Shown: positions 1 to 7,913, counted from the stretch's first letter. The stretch: DNA of 8,083 nucleotides from Desulfobacula sp. (GCA_029940245.1 JAOZRF010000111.1:1-8083), one strand, 5' to 3'. Notes: generated by a model from the letters alone, not told the origin. Numbers and translations are program-made.

Positions 1-3000
1 ACAGGCATGACTGATTTTACTGGCATTGCTGATTTTTTCGGCACGGCAGCGATCATGGGTTTTGCAACCCTTTCCGGCTCTTTTACTGCCTTGGGCAGAA
101 CTTCCCCGCCAGCCAGGGCACAAAGGGTATTATCAATAATTTTAAGTTCAGGGTTCCGGGATCCCGTGATCTTTTTTATCCAGTTCTGGTATGTTACATT
201 ACCTTTGACCTGGTTTTCCTCCACCCGTTTGACAAACATAAAGGCCAGATGTGAACCAAACCCTGCAGCAAGATGGAGACCATACTCAGAATTAATTTTT
301 GCCTGACCGGAAAAATTAAGTTTCTTAAAATGCTCGGGTATTTTTTTAAGATTTGCAATGGGAGGGGCTTTTCTTTTCTGAAGCGCTTTAACCAGCACAA
401 CATCTTCTATGGCAGCACCCAGGGTATGACCGGTAAATCCCTTTGTATTTGAAATGCATATAGAGTCCAGGTGATCGGCAAAAGTCGTCTGAAGTGCAGT
501 GACTTCTGCATCAGCACTGCCGCCCCTTGCAGGGGTATAGGTCTCGTGGGACATAAACAGAAGTTTGTCTGCATAGTCCTCTTTTTTAAGACCATTCTGC
601 CGCTCAACTTTATTTATGAATTTATTCATCTCATTTGCCAGATGTTTTACATCAATGCTGTAGGTATGAAAAGCTGAGTTGGCCATATGGGTTCCAAGAA
701 TTTCGCACTGGCCTTTCATTCCCCTTTCCAGGGCACAGGATTCATCCTCAATAATAAGGCCCACGGCACCGGCTCCCAGGATGGTTCCGTTCCGATCTTC
801 ATCAAAGGGTTTTGCACCTTCTGAAACCCTTTTTTTGATGGTTGCGGCACCCAGGGAAAGAAAACCTGAACCGATCCATTGATTCTGATTGGGAGAGGTT
901 GCATTTTCACCACCAATAACAATGACACGTTTGCATCTTCCCATCCTGATCCAGTCTTCGGCAATACCAATGGCAAGGGTTGTTGATGCACAGGCTGCAC
1001 TGACAAGGGTATTAGGCCCTTTGGCTTTAATAATCTGGGCAAAATAGGCAGATCCTAATGGTGTAATTTTGCCTGCGAAACTCCTTTCAAATTTATACTC
1101 TTTAAACTCCTTTTTCTTTCCGGATTTGGCCTTGAAAAACCATTCAGTGATCTGTTCTTTTATCTCAATATCTATGACTTTTTCCATGAGATAATAGTAG
1201 ATATTTTCAAATGCTTCATAGGGTTTGAGAAAGAATTTTTCATAATAATATTTTTCAAGTTCCTCAATCAGGGTTTCCTGGCTTGGCCACAGTGTTGAAA
1301 TAATCACACCCGTATCTTCCTGCATCTCTTCGGGAAGCGCAAACCCGTCAGGAACCATGACCTTGCCATCTTTCATCTTTTTATACTGCATGACAAGGGG
1401 TATATTCGCATCCTTTAACGCTTCAATACCGGCTGCAATACCAATGGCCATGGTGATATCATATTGTTCTTTAATGCCGTATTCATCCGTAAGGTCAAAA
1501 TAACCCAGTTGCCCTGCCAGGTGGATAACATCCTCGGCTTTGGTGATCTTTACAAACCTGGCATTGCCGTCAGGCTGCTTGAACAGCTTGGTAATATTTT
1601 TGTCTATTATTTTAGCCTGTTCTTCTGCCGTAAGGGAGTCAATAAAATTTTCACCATTTAAAATGGCATCAAAATTATCTGCTGCAAAGACACGTCTGGA
1701 TTTGCCGGGAAGTCCCACAGAAACACCGGAAATAACTATTTTACTGGTATTAAAATCATATCTTTCAATGGCATCAATGGCAGATTGGCGTTTCTGGTGC
1801 AAATATTCTTTGTACAGGATCTGATCAACAAGGCTCTGGTTATTTTGCTTAAAGGATTCAAAATCTTCAGACATTTTAATTTTGGGTAACTCCTCTTTAA
1901 CTTTTGGGGTAATTTTTGCTTGAATCTGGGAACGGGGTTTGGTCTCAAAAATGCTGTTGCAGTCCAGAAGGTATTTTCTACAGGCTTCAAAGGATTTAAC
2001 CTCTCCTTTTTTCGCATCCACGGAAACGGCTGTGCCATACTCTCCGATATTGATGTTTTTCAAAAGGTTCACAAGCAACCGCGACGGCCCGATTTCTATA
2101 AAATGGGTCCGGCCGGATTGATATACATTTTCAATGGATTTTATAAATTCAACGGGTGAGATGATCTGTCTTGCCAGAAGATCTTTGACATCTGCCCGTC
2201 TTTCCGGATAGGGCTTTGCAGTGGAATTGGAAATAATCCTTCCAAACCTTGTGTCATTAAAGGTAATGGTATCCAGATATGCCCTTAGCTTGTCAGAAGC
2301 TTCTTTAAGCAGAGGTGTATGAAAGGCCCCGGTAAGATTGAGTTTTTTGTAAAAAATCTCCTGCTGGGTCAAAAAGGTGCAGAATTTTTCAATATCCCCG
2401 GCCTGACCGGAAACAGCAGTCTGTTTTTCACTGTTTTTATTGGTAATATAAATGTTGGAAATAAAAGATTTTCTGATGAGCTGTTCCGTCTCTTTTTCAT
2501 TTTTAAATACCACCATGATTTTACCTGGAACCTTTAATGTGGCTTCATGCATAAGATCCGAGCGTTTGATGACAAGAAGCATGGCATCATTAAAGGAAAG
2601 CATGCCGCTGCAGAAAAGGGCTGTGTATTCACCCACGCTGTGACCGATAAAGTAATCCGGAGAAAATCCTTCCCGGGAAAATCGGCTGTAAATGGCAGCA
2701 GAAGAAAGAAAAACGGCAGGTTGGGTATTCTGTGTTGAATTAATGGCATCATCCGTGCCAAACATCATCTCTAAAAGGGAATACCCTCTTTGCTCAACAA
2801 AGATCTGTTCACCTTTTTCCATTATTTTTCTGATGTGGTCGTCTTTTTCAAAAAGCTCCTTCATCATGCGGCTTCTCTGGGCGCCCTGGCCGGAAAGAAG
2901 TGCAACCATTCTAAATTTTTTGCCCCTGTCATCAGCAGAGTAAGCATGATCTATTAATACGATATCATCTCCTGTAGCTGCCTTAAATTCAACTTCCACA

Positions 3001-6000
3001 ATATCTTCATGATTTTTAAGCAGGGCAGGTAATGTACTCATGATCATGTGGCAGTGATTACCACCGATACCATTGACATTGGCTGCGAATCTAAAGGGCT
3101 GGTTTTTGGGCTTTACCTTAATCCGGCTGGCAGGGGTTAAAATTTTACTATCATTTAAAATAGAATGTTCGGGATTATAATTAAAATCAGGCAGAAGTTT
3201 TCCCTTACGGTTCATGAGCATCAGCTTTGCCATGGCTACAGCCGGGTTGGCAGCTTTAAAATACCCGAACTGGGGTTTTATGTTTCCGCAATGCATTTCA
3301 TGGTCAAAACAATTTTCAATCACCTGCTTTTCTACGATATCACCAAAAATATTGGAAAATGCAAACAGGTCCAGATGATTTATATCCTTTTTTCTGATCC
3401 CGGATTTATAGTATGTTTCATTTATGGTTGAGACAAAGGTCTTTTCTGAAGGGGAAAGCAGGTGATCCGGCACGCTTGAGCGCACAGCACAGTCGTTGAT
3501 CTCTCCTAAAATCTCCATATTATACTCACGGGCTTTTTTATAGGTGGTCATGATATGGATGGCGGCACCTTCTCCCATGACATAGCCGTCAGCCCTTGAA
3601 TCATAAAAATTACAATCCCCTTCTGACAAAAGTCCGATCCGTTTAAAGGCCATGAGGACTGCAGGATACAGGTTGCAGTCAACTCCGCCTGACAGGACAA
3701 AATCAAGATCTTTGTGTTTCAGGTTCCGGGCTGCATTCTGCATGGCAATGAAAGATGAGGCACAGGATGCGTCAATCACATAATTGGCACCGTTCAACCC
3801 GAAATAATTGGCAATCCTGCCTGAAATAATATTGGACAAAAGTCCTGGCGTGGTATCTTCATTATTCTCCGGAATCGTATTCCTGATTAATTCCACAAGC
3901 TCATCTGAAACCTTGCTGCGCTTTTTGGCATCAACATCCTGACAATTTTTAATGAGATTACCAATAAATTGTTTTCTCACCCTGATAATATTTTTACTCT
4001 GTCGCTCTCCGGCAATAGTGCCTAAAATGACACCAACCTTGTTGGCAGGGCTTAATTGATCCAGCAATCCTGAACTTTCAAGTGCCTCGCTGGCAGCTTC
4101 AAGTCCGAAGATCTGCCCTCTTTCTATGGATTTGACCATCATGGGGGGCATCCTGTATTTCAGATTATTGAACTTTAAATTTCCGACAACGCCTGCCTTG
4201 ACTTTGGGAAGACGGTAATAAGAATTTTTATCAAAATTTGAATAGGCATCATTATCAAAATGCTCGGCAGGGATGCGGGACAATTGTTTTTCCCCTGATT
4301 CAAGTTTCTCCCAGAATAGTTCTGTATTTTTTGCACCGGGAAGAAATACACCAAGACCTGCAACCACGATTCGGTCATCATTAAAATCATAGGCTGGATC
4401 AATAAAAATATTTCTGGGAATCAATTGATAATTATCTGTCATCTGCTCAACAACGATATGATAGTTAATACCGCCAAAACCATAAGAAGAAACTGCGGCT
4501 TTCCTGGATGCGTTATCTTCAGATTTGAATTCTAATGTGTCTTTTACAATAAACAGGGAAGATCCTTTTAAATCATGATTTTTAGAAAGGGTTTTAAACT
4601 GGCCATTGGGCGGTAGTTTTCCTTTATTAACGGTCAATAAAGCCTTTAAAATTCCTGCTGATCCTGCACACCCTAAAAGATGGCCGACCTGGGATTTTAT
4701 GGAAGAAATACCGGCATTGGCATTCTTATAGATGGAATTTAAAGTCTCAAGCTCTGCCTGATCACCAATGGTGGTGGATGTCCCATGGGCTTCAATAAAT
4801 CCGATATCTTCAGGTTTTATGCCGGGCTTAATATTTTCAAAACATCGCTGAACACTTAACAATTGTCCTTTCGGGTTTGGTGCGGCAATGGCTTTGCCCC
4901 GGCCATCTGAGCTTGAACCAATGGAATTGATGATACCAAAGATATTATTTTTATCCCTGATGGCATCTTTCATTCTTTTCAGCACAAAAACAACGGAGCC
5001 TTCACCCAGAATAAACCCGTCAGCCCGCTCGTCAAAGGGAAATGATCCATTCCGGGACAAGGTTCCCATTTTTGCAAACCCGATAAAGGCTTCAGGTGTC
5101 AGATTGGTATTGACTCCGCCCACAATGACCAGGTCATGATCACCGGACAAAAGTTCTCCTGCTGCAGCGTCAAGAGCAGTCATGGAGGATGCGCAGGCTG
5201 CATCCACAACATAATTGACACCTCTTACACCCAGGTGCCGGGCAATCCTTGAGGCTTCAATGTTCAATAAAATACCATGGACGGGATCATATCCTTTGTT
5301 CGCACCTTCCATGCCTTCCATTAAAACCTGTTTGACGATTTTTTTTTCATCATCATTTAAGTTTTGATATTCATCGGTTTTTTCCATCATGGAAACAATT
5401 TGCGGAAACCAGTACTTGAGCTGAACATCATTCCCCAGCTCATTGGAAAGGCAGGTGGCAATAATAACAGCCGTTCTTGAAGGATTATCACAGACAAGAC
5501 GATTGTCATTCCCCAGAAGCCCTGCATTTTCAACGGCCTTATATGCCGTCTGCAACACCATTTTCTGGCTGCGGGAAAGTCTTTTTTCCTTATCTTCAGC
5601 ATACCCGAATCGTTCATTGTCAAAGTCAAAATCATCTATATGTCCTGCAAGGATGGTGTATGTTTTATCTTCCGCACTTTTGTCAGGGTCATAATAAAGG
5701 TCTTGATCAAATCTTGATTCCGGCATCTGACTGATGGAATATTTTTTAGCCAGGATATTCTCCCACAGACTTTCCGGATCATCTGCATCCGGAAGGGTAC
5801 AACCAATACCCACCACGGCAATTTCATCATTAATTTTATTTTTTGAACTTGAAAAAACTTCCAGAAAGTTGATATTTTTAAAAAGTGTTGATTTTGCTTC
5901 AAAATATTTATCGTGAATTTTCTTTATGGTAACAGGTCCATCAAAAAAGGCCAGGCTGTCCCCCACAAGAAAATTGCCCTTTTCCTTATGTTTTTCACCT

Positions 6001-7901
6001 TCAAACCAGGTATAATTCTCAGGCGCTGGATTTTTAAAATCCGGTAGAAAGCCTTTAGCGCCGATGAGAAGGGAACCAATATTTTTCTTTTCAAAGGCAC
6101 GCTTTCTTTTTTCCAGGCTGTCCTTGTTTTTTATCATCTCAGCTTCAGTTTCAAGCATCATCCTGGCAAACCTTGTGGGTGCGGTCCTGGATGCAAGTCC
6201 CAGGCTTTTGCCGATGACCATGGTTTCCTTTTCCTGGATGATGATGTCACGGTATTGAGGTTTGATACATTTGCTTGCAACAAGTTCATCAGTAAAAAGA
6301 TAGGCAGTTCCCACCTGGATACCGATTTTCGCCCCTCTGGCCCCAAGAAAAGAGGTCAACCCTGAAATGAAAAAAGATGCAAAACAGGTGGAGATGCCGC
6401 CTGCAAAGACCAGGTATACATCGGACAGATCATAATTTTTATTGATTAAAGTTGCAATGGCATCTTCCCATAATACCATGGAAGAAAGAGCGCCCACGTG
6501 TCCTCCTGCTTCCCCGCCTTCAAAGATAAACCGTTTGCAACCGCTTTTCAGGGCATTTTCCATCATGGATATGGATGGCGTATGCAGATAGGCTTTGGTT
6601 CCTGCCTTTTCAAGCTCTGCCACCTGGGAAGGAATCCCGCCGGCAAAAAGCGCATAGGGCACCCTGTATTTTTTAACCATGTCCAGATGTTTTTTGACCA
6701 TGGGATTAAAGGCTTCAATGCCCACTAATCCAGCACCAAAATTATCCACTTTCGCTGCACCATCCTTGAGCATATTGTCTGCCATCTTTTCCGGAAGACT
6801 TCCCACTGCAAAAAACGGCAGCGCCCCATGTTCAAGAACCTTATTGGCAAAATCAGCATTATCGGAAATATTGGCCATGGGTCCCTGGATCAATGGGAAT
6901 TTTGTTCCCTGGTCCCTGGCAAAGGGGGAATCCTGCTTTATCGGATCAAATGCATCAATAAAGTTTAAATTCTCACCAATGGTTTTAAAAAAATCTGGAA
7001 TGATCTGTGCAAGACTTGTTGACTCTTTGACAAAATCCTTTGCAAATATCCCATCCTGGCCCAGATAGAAAAGAGACTGGATAAAGGGGACATCTTCATT
7101 ATCAAAGGATACGATATTGTTGGTGATGGATTCATAAACCTTTTGTTTCCCTTGCAGATCATCACCAGATTCAACGGCGGCAAGCTTGAGTTCTTTTACT
7201 ATTTTAGTTCCCAGTTTTGCAAACACCCGGTAAATATCGCTGCCATTATAGGTGATTTCAGTGGAATCACTTTCATCCAACACGGCTAAAAGCGTTTTAA
7301 AATTATCTGATACGGGGGCCTCATCTGTCATGAGTAACTGGCTGTCCATGACAAGGCCTGAAACACCTGCTGCAAACATGCCGGCAGCCGTATACTTTCC
7401 TACACCCCCGTGGATAAATATCGGCAATTCACTATTTTTCAAATACCATTGCATCAAAACAAAGGATGAGTATCTTGAAACCCTGCCGCCGGCCTCATTG
7501 CCTTTCAGGATCAAGGCATGGGGTGAAATTTCGTTTATTTTATCATTTATATTAATATCTTTGATTTCCAGGACTATTTTAGTCTCTGCAAAATTTGTAA
7601 AATCTGCCGTCGTATCATCCTTTGAAAGCGGGCAGATTATTAGATCAAGATTGATCATCTGCTGATCTTTTATTTTCCGGATCAGCTCGGCATCATGGAT
7701 TGAAAGTCTGATACCAAAGCTGAATGCTTCTCTGGAAAGCAATGCCGTGTTTTGAACGATATCGTCATGGGTTAAAAATTCCGTATCAAATATGGGAAGA
7801 GCACCAGCATTGAAAATATCTTTAAAATACTTTATATCAAACACCTTTACCGGATTATAAACCATTAAAGGCAGTCTTGAATTCAGTATTCTTCTAATCA
7901 T
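1..7901 (-). CDS. Giant multidomain Pfa/PUFA-synthase-like type I fatty-acid/polyketide synthase (C-terminus beyond window)
   Basis: One open frame of 2,633 complete codons runs from ATG 7901-7899 to the window edge with no stop. All catalytic motifs listed here fall in this same frame, so I see no frameshift. Visible order: degenerate NMO-like barrel (about 1-250), NMO/PfaD-type enoyl reductase (about 330-665), KS1 (690-1152), KS2/CLF-like (1175-1625), acyltransferase (1660-1980), KS3 (2050-2562), linker (2563 onward). The start is supported by GGAG eight bases upstream and by an in-frame TAA at 7946-7944 with no other ATG between. There is no signal peptide or membrane segment, so it is likely cytosolic. 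By family knowledge such synthases build long lipid chains iteratively from malonyl units on carrier domains. Carrier, ketoreductase and dehydratase domains are not visible here. The product is not recognisable. A synthase identity is very sure; membership of the Pfa-like secondary-lipid group is likely; a classical PUFA product is not shown. Confidence 0.95.
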   Translation of the reverse strand, partial: MIRRILNSRLPLMVYNPVKVFDIKYFKDIFNAGALPIFDTEFLTHDDIVQNTALLSREAFSFGIRLSIHDAELIRKIKDQQMINLDLIICPLSKDDTTADFTNFAETKIVLEIKDININDKINEISPHALILKGNEAGGRVSRYSSFVLMQWYLKNSELPIFIHGGVGKYTAAGMFAAGVSGLVMDSQLLMTDEAPVSDNFKTLLAVLDESDSTEITYNGSDIYRVFAKLGTKIVKELKLAAVESGDDLQGKQKVYESITNNIVSFDNEDVPFIQSLFYLGQDGIFAKDFVKESTSLAQIIPDFFKTIGENLNFIDAFDPIKQDSPFARDQGTKFPLIQGPMANISDNADFANKVLEHGALPFFAVGSLPEKMADNMLKDGAAKVDNFGAGLVGIEAFNPMVKKHLDMVKKYRVPYALFAGGIPSQVAELEKAGTKAYLHTPSISMMENALKSGCKRFIFEGGEAGGHVGALSSMVLWEDAIATLINKNYDLSDVYLVFAGGISTCFASFFISGLTSFLGARGAKIGIQVGTAYLFTDELVASKCIKPQYRDIIIQEKETMVIGKSLGLASRTAPTRFARMMLETEAEMIKNKDSLEKRKRAFEKKNIGSLLIGAKGFLPDFKNPAPENYTWFEGEKHKEKGNFLVGDSLAFFDGPVTIKKIHDKYFEAKSTLFKNINFLEVFSSSKNKINDEIAVVGIGCTLPDADDPESLWENILAKKYSISQMPESRFDQDLYYDPDKSAEDKTYTILAGHIDDFDFDNERFGYAEDKEKRLSRSQKMVLQTAYKAVENAGLLGNDNRLVCDNPSRTAVIIATCLSNELGNDVQLKYWFPQIVSMMEKTDEYQNLNDDEKKIVKQVLMEGMEGANKGYDPVHGILLNIEASRIARHLGVRGVNYVVDAACASSMTALDAAAGELLSGDHDLVIVGGVNTNLTPEAFIGFAKMGTLSRNGSFPFDERADGFILGEGSVVFVLKRMKDAIRDKNNIFGIINSIGSSSDGRGKAIAAPNPKGQLLSVQRCFENIKPGIKPEDIGFIEAHGTSTTIGDQAELETLNSIYKNANAGISSIKSQVGHLLGCAGSAGILKALLTVNKGKLPPNGQFKTLSKNHDLKGSSLFIVKDTLEFKSEDNASRKAAVSSYGFGGINYHIVVEQMTDNYQLIPRNIFIDPAYDFNDDRIVVAGLGVFLPGAKNTELFWEKLESGEKQLSRIPAEHFDNDAYSNFDKNSYYRLPKVKAGVVGNLKFNNLKYRMPPMMVKSIERGQIFGLEAASEALESSGLLDQLSPANKVGVILGTIAGERQSKNIIRVRKQFIGNLIKNCQDVDAKKRSKVSDELVELIRNTIPENNEDTTPGLLSNIISGRIANYFGLNGANYVIDASCASSFIAMQNAARNLKHKDLDFVLSGGVDCNLYPAVLMAFKRIGLLSEGDCNFYDSRADGYVMGEGAAIHIMTTYKKAREYNMEILGEINDCAVRSSVPDHLLSPSEKTFVSTINETYYKSGIRKKDINHLDLFAFSNIFGDIVEKQVIENCFDHEMHCGNIKPQFGYFKAANPAVAMAKLMLMNRKGKLLPDFNYNPEHSILNDSKILTPASRIKVKPKNQPFRFAANVNGIGGNHCHMIMSTLPALLKNHEDIVEVEFKAATGDDIVLIDHAYSADDRGKKFRMVALLSGQGAQRSRMMKELFEKDDHIRKIMEKGEQIFVEQRGYSLLEMMFGTDDAINSTQNTQPAVFLSSAAIYSRFSREGFSPDYFIGHSVGEYTALFCSGMLSFNDAMLLVIKRSDLMHEATLKVPGKIMVVFKNEKETEQLIRKSFISNIYITNKNSEKQTAVSGQAGDIEKFCTFLTQQEIFYKKLNLTGAFHTPLLKEASDKLRAYLDTITFNDTRFGRIISNSTAKPYPERRADVKDLLARQIISPVEFIKSIENVYQSGRTHFIEIGPSRLLVNLLKNINIGEYGTAVSVDAKKGEVKSFEACRKYLLDCNSIFETKPRSQIQAKITPKVKEELPKIKMSEDFESFKQNNQSLVDQILYKEYLHQKRQSAIDAIERYDFNTSKIVISGVSVGLPGKSRRVFAADNFDAILNGENFIDSLTAEEQAKIIDKNITKLFKQPDGNARFVKITKAEDVIHLAGQLGYFDLTDEYGIKEQYDITMAIGIAAGIEALKDANIPLVMQYKKMKDGKVMVPDGFALPEEMQEDTGVIISTLWPSQETLIEELEKYYYEKFFLKPYEAFENIYYYLMEKVIDIEIKEQITEWFFKAKSGKKKEFKEYKFERSFAGKITPLGSAYFAQIIKAKGPNTLVSAACASTTLAIGIAEDWIRMGRCKRVIVIGGENATSPNQNQWIGSGFLSLGAATIKKRVSEGAKPFDEDRNGTILGAGAVGLIIEDESCALERGMKGQCEILGTHMANSAFHTYSIDVKHLANEMNKFINKVERQNGLKKEDYADKLLFMSHETYTPARGGSADAEVTALQTTFADHLDSICISNTKGFTGHTLGAAIEDVVLVKALQKRKAPPIANLKKIPEHFKKLNFSGQAKINSEYGLHLAAGFGSHLAFMFVKRVEENQVKGNVTYQNWIKKITGSRNPELKIIDNTLCALAGGEVLPKAVKEPERVAKPMIAAVPKKSAMPVKSVMP
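3..215 (-). other. Post-KS3 linker becoming Ala/Pro/Lys/Val-rich at the window edge (residues 2563-2633)
   Basis: After KS3 the chain passes through a short segment (GNVTYQNWIKKITG and on) and then turns low-complexity: PKAVKEPERVAKPMIAAVP, then repeated MPVKS-type units up to the edge. In PUFA synthases Ala/Pro-rich linkers of this kind separate KS/AT domains from carrier-protein repeats. I infer that ACP domains may follow just outside the window. No carrier serine motif is visible inside it. Confidence 0.6.
216..1754 (-). other. Domain 6: divergent but complete ketosynthase KS3 (residues about 2050-2562)
   Basis: This is a third KS fold: IVISGVSVGLPG from 2055, SAACASTTLAIG with Cys2304, DRNGTILGAGAVG, then SHETYTPARGGSADAE with His2452 in place of the usual AHGTGT, and NTKGFTGHTLGAA with Lys2487 and His2492. 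It closes with AAGFGSHLAFMFV near 2545-2556. The Cys-His-His triad is therefore intact, so it can probably condense. It differs from KS1 and KS2 in three ways: the His motif is GT-poor, Cys-His spacing is 148, and about 40 extra residues lie before the Cys (249 residues from the first strand versus 202-209), including an aromatic- and Lys/Glu-rich stretch near 2175-2260. It may act on a different chain stage or start unit than KS1; that is inference. Confidence 0.9.
1755..1961 (-). other. Charged linker between acyltransferase and KS3 (residues 1981-2049)
   Basis: A Lys/Glu/Gln-rich, mostly helical-looking stretch with no recognisable catalytic motif joins the acyltransferase to KS3. It holds KPRSQIQAKITPKVKEE and then FKQNNQSLVDQILYKEY, which could be a docking or post-AT linker helix. 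I see no Asp-Ser-Leu carrier motif in it, so it is not an ACP. Confidence 0.6.
1962..2924 (-). other. Domain 5: malonyl-type acyltransferase (residues about 1660-1980)
   Basis: This is a FabD-like acyltransferase. GQGAQ lies at 1671-1675, the nucleophile serine is in IGHSVGEY (Ser1755), the carboxylate-binding Arg is in IKRSDLM (Arg1780), and the catalytic His is in GAFHTPLL (His1861). The C-terminal small subdomain shows FIEIGPSRLL near 1937. The [G/A]AFH signature and the Arg predict malonyl-CoA rather than methylmalonyl-CoA as substrate, by the usual AT rule. It would load extender units onto carrier domains that must lie outside the visible part. Its position directly after KS and the CLF-like domain matches the thraustochytrid subunit B order KS-CLF-AT. 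Confidence 0.93.
3027..4379 (-). other. Domain 4: KS-like, chain-length-factor-position domain with both catalytic His lost (residues about 1175-1625)
   Basis: It has a full KS fold signature: IVVAGLGVFLPG from 1178, IDASCASSF with Cys1380, SRADGYVMGEGAA, and a closing ANVNGIGGNHCHMIM near 1607-1622. The first His motif HGTGTxxGD reads as FAFSNIFGD, so Phe1513 stands in the His place (133 residues after the Cys, as expected). The second motif KSxxGH reads KPQFGY, so Tyr1547 replaces the second His. Without the His pair it should not do normal decarboxylative condensation. By position and loss it matches the chain-length-factor domain that pairs with KS in PUFA synthases and type II PKS. It is odd in keeping the nucleophile-position Cys. 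It might still hold an acyl chain or be purely structural; the sequence does not decide. Confidence 0.9.
4446..5834 (-). other. Domain 3: ketosynthase KS1, catalytically complete (residues about 690-1152)
   Basis: This is a thiolase-fold beta-ketoacyl synthase. It opens with IAVVGIGC from residue 694 and has the nucleophile in DAACASS (Cys903). The first His is in EAHGTSTTIGD (His1039). The second is in KSQVGHLLGCAG (Lys1069, His1074). It closes with GFGGINYHIVVE near 1142-1152. Spacing of 136 residues Cys-His and 35 His-His is normal for type I KS domains. It should carry out decarboxylative Claisen condensation of malonyl onto the growing chain. It is directly followed by a KS-like domain after only about 25 residues, the KS-CLF arrangement of PfaC and of thraustochytrid PUFA synthase subunit B, so KS1 is probably the catalytic half of that pair. 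Confidence 0.95.
5907..6914 (-). other. Domain 2: NMO/PfaD-type FMN enoyl reductase (residues about 330-665)
   Basis: This domain has the hallmarks of the nitronate monooxygenase (2-nitropropane dioxygenase) / FabK / PfaD superfamily. QGPM lies at 339-342 (flavin-binding N-terminal strand), an FAGGIPS segment follows near residue 400, and EGGEAGGHVG ends at Gly470 with the conserved His468. A second AGGIS phosphate-binding loop lies near residue 502, with GIQVGTAYLFTDE near 530. In PUFA synthases the PfaD member is the enoyl reductase that saturates enoyl-carrier intermediates. By context, beside KS and AT domains, that is the most likely role here rather than nitronate oxidation. A C-terminal extension (about 600-665, with a VGDSLAFFDGPV stretch) links it to KS1. 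In bacterial Pfa operons this enzyme is normally a separate protein; here it is fused upstream of the condensing domains. Confidence 0.88.
7152..7901 (-). other. Domain 1: degenerate nitronate-monooxygenase/FMN-barrel-like domain (residues about 1-250)
   Basis: The N-terminus looks like a second, worn copy of the barrel that follows. It shows GNEAGGRVS at residues 134-142, matching the family motif GxEAGGHxG but with Arg140 where the catalytic/flavin-side His normally lies. It then has a phosphate-binding-like IHGGVG stretch ending at Gly168, followed by AAGVSGLVMDSQLLM, which resembles the C-terminal half of nitronate monooxygenases. The usual N-terminal QGPM motif is not present (MVYNP stands near that place). 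I infer a barrel that probably lacks normal enoyl-reductase or nitronate chemistry and may serve as a structural partner. Whether it still binds FMN cannot be told from sequence. The end of the domain is approximate; a helical-looking stretch (about 250-330) follows before barrel 2. Confidence 0.7.
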
Positions 7902-7909
7902 AAGTATTT

Positions 7910-7913
7910 CTCC
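7910..7913 (-). promoter_or_regulatory. Ribosome binding site of the synthase gene
   Basis: GGAG on the minus strand sits eight bases before the ATG at 7901, a normal Shine-Dalgarno position. It decides the start: the frame is closed upstream by TAA at 7946-7944, and no other in-frame ATG lies between that stop and this one. Confidence 0.8.

Noticed and set aside
716..1042. Minus-strand open frame of 108 codons, with others at 1736-2038, 4175-4402 and 5387-5635
   Set aside because: All lie in one fixed alternative frame inside the synthase gene, while the catalytic motifs are in the main frame. These are overlapping shadow frames.
7252..7665. Plus-strand open frame of 137 codons, with similar ones at 6679-7068, 7-306 and 1540-1824
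   Set aside because: They lie antisense to well-conserved domains of the synthase and their translations show no recognisable motif. They are a by-product of the long minus-strand coding frame.
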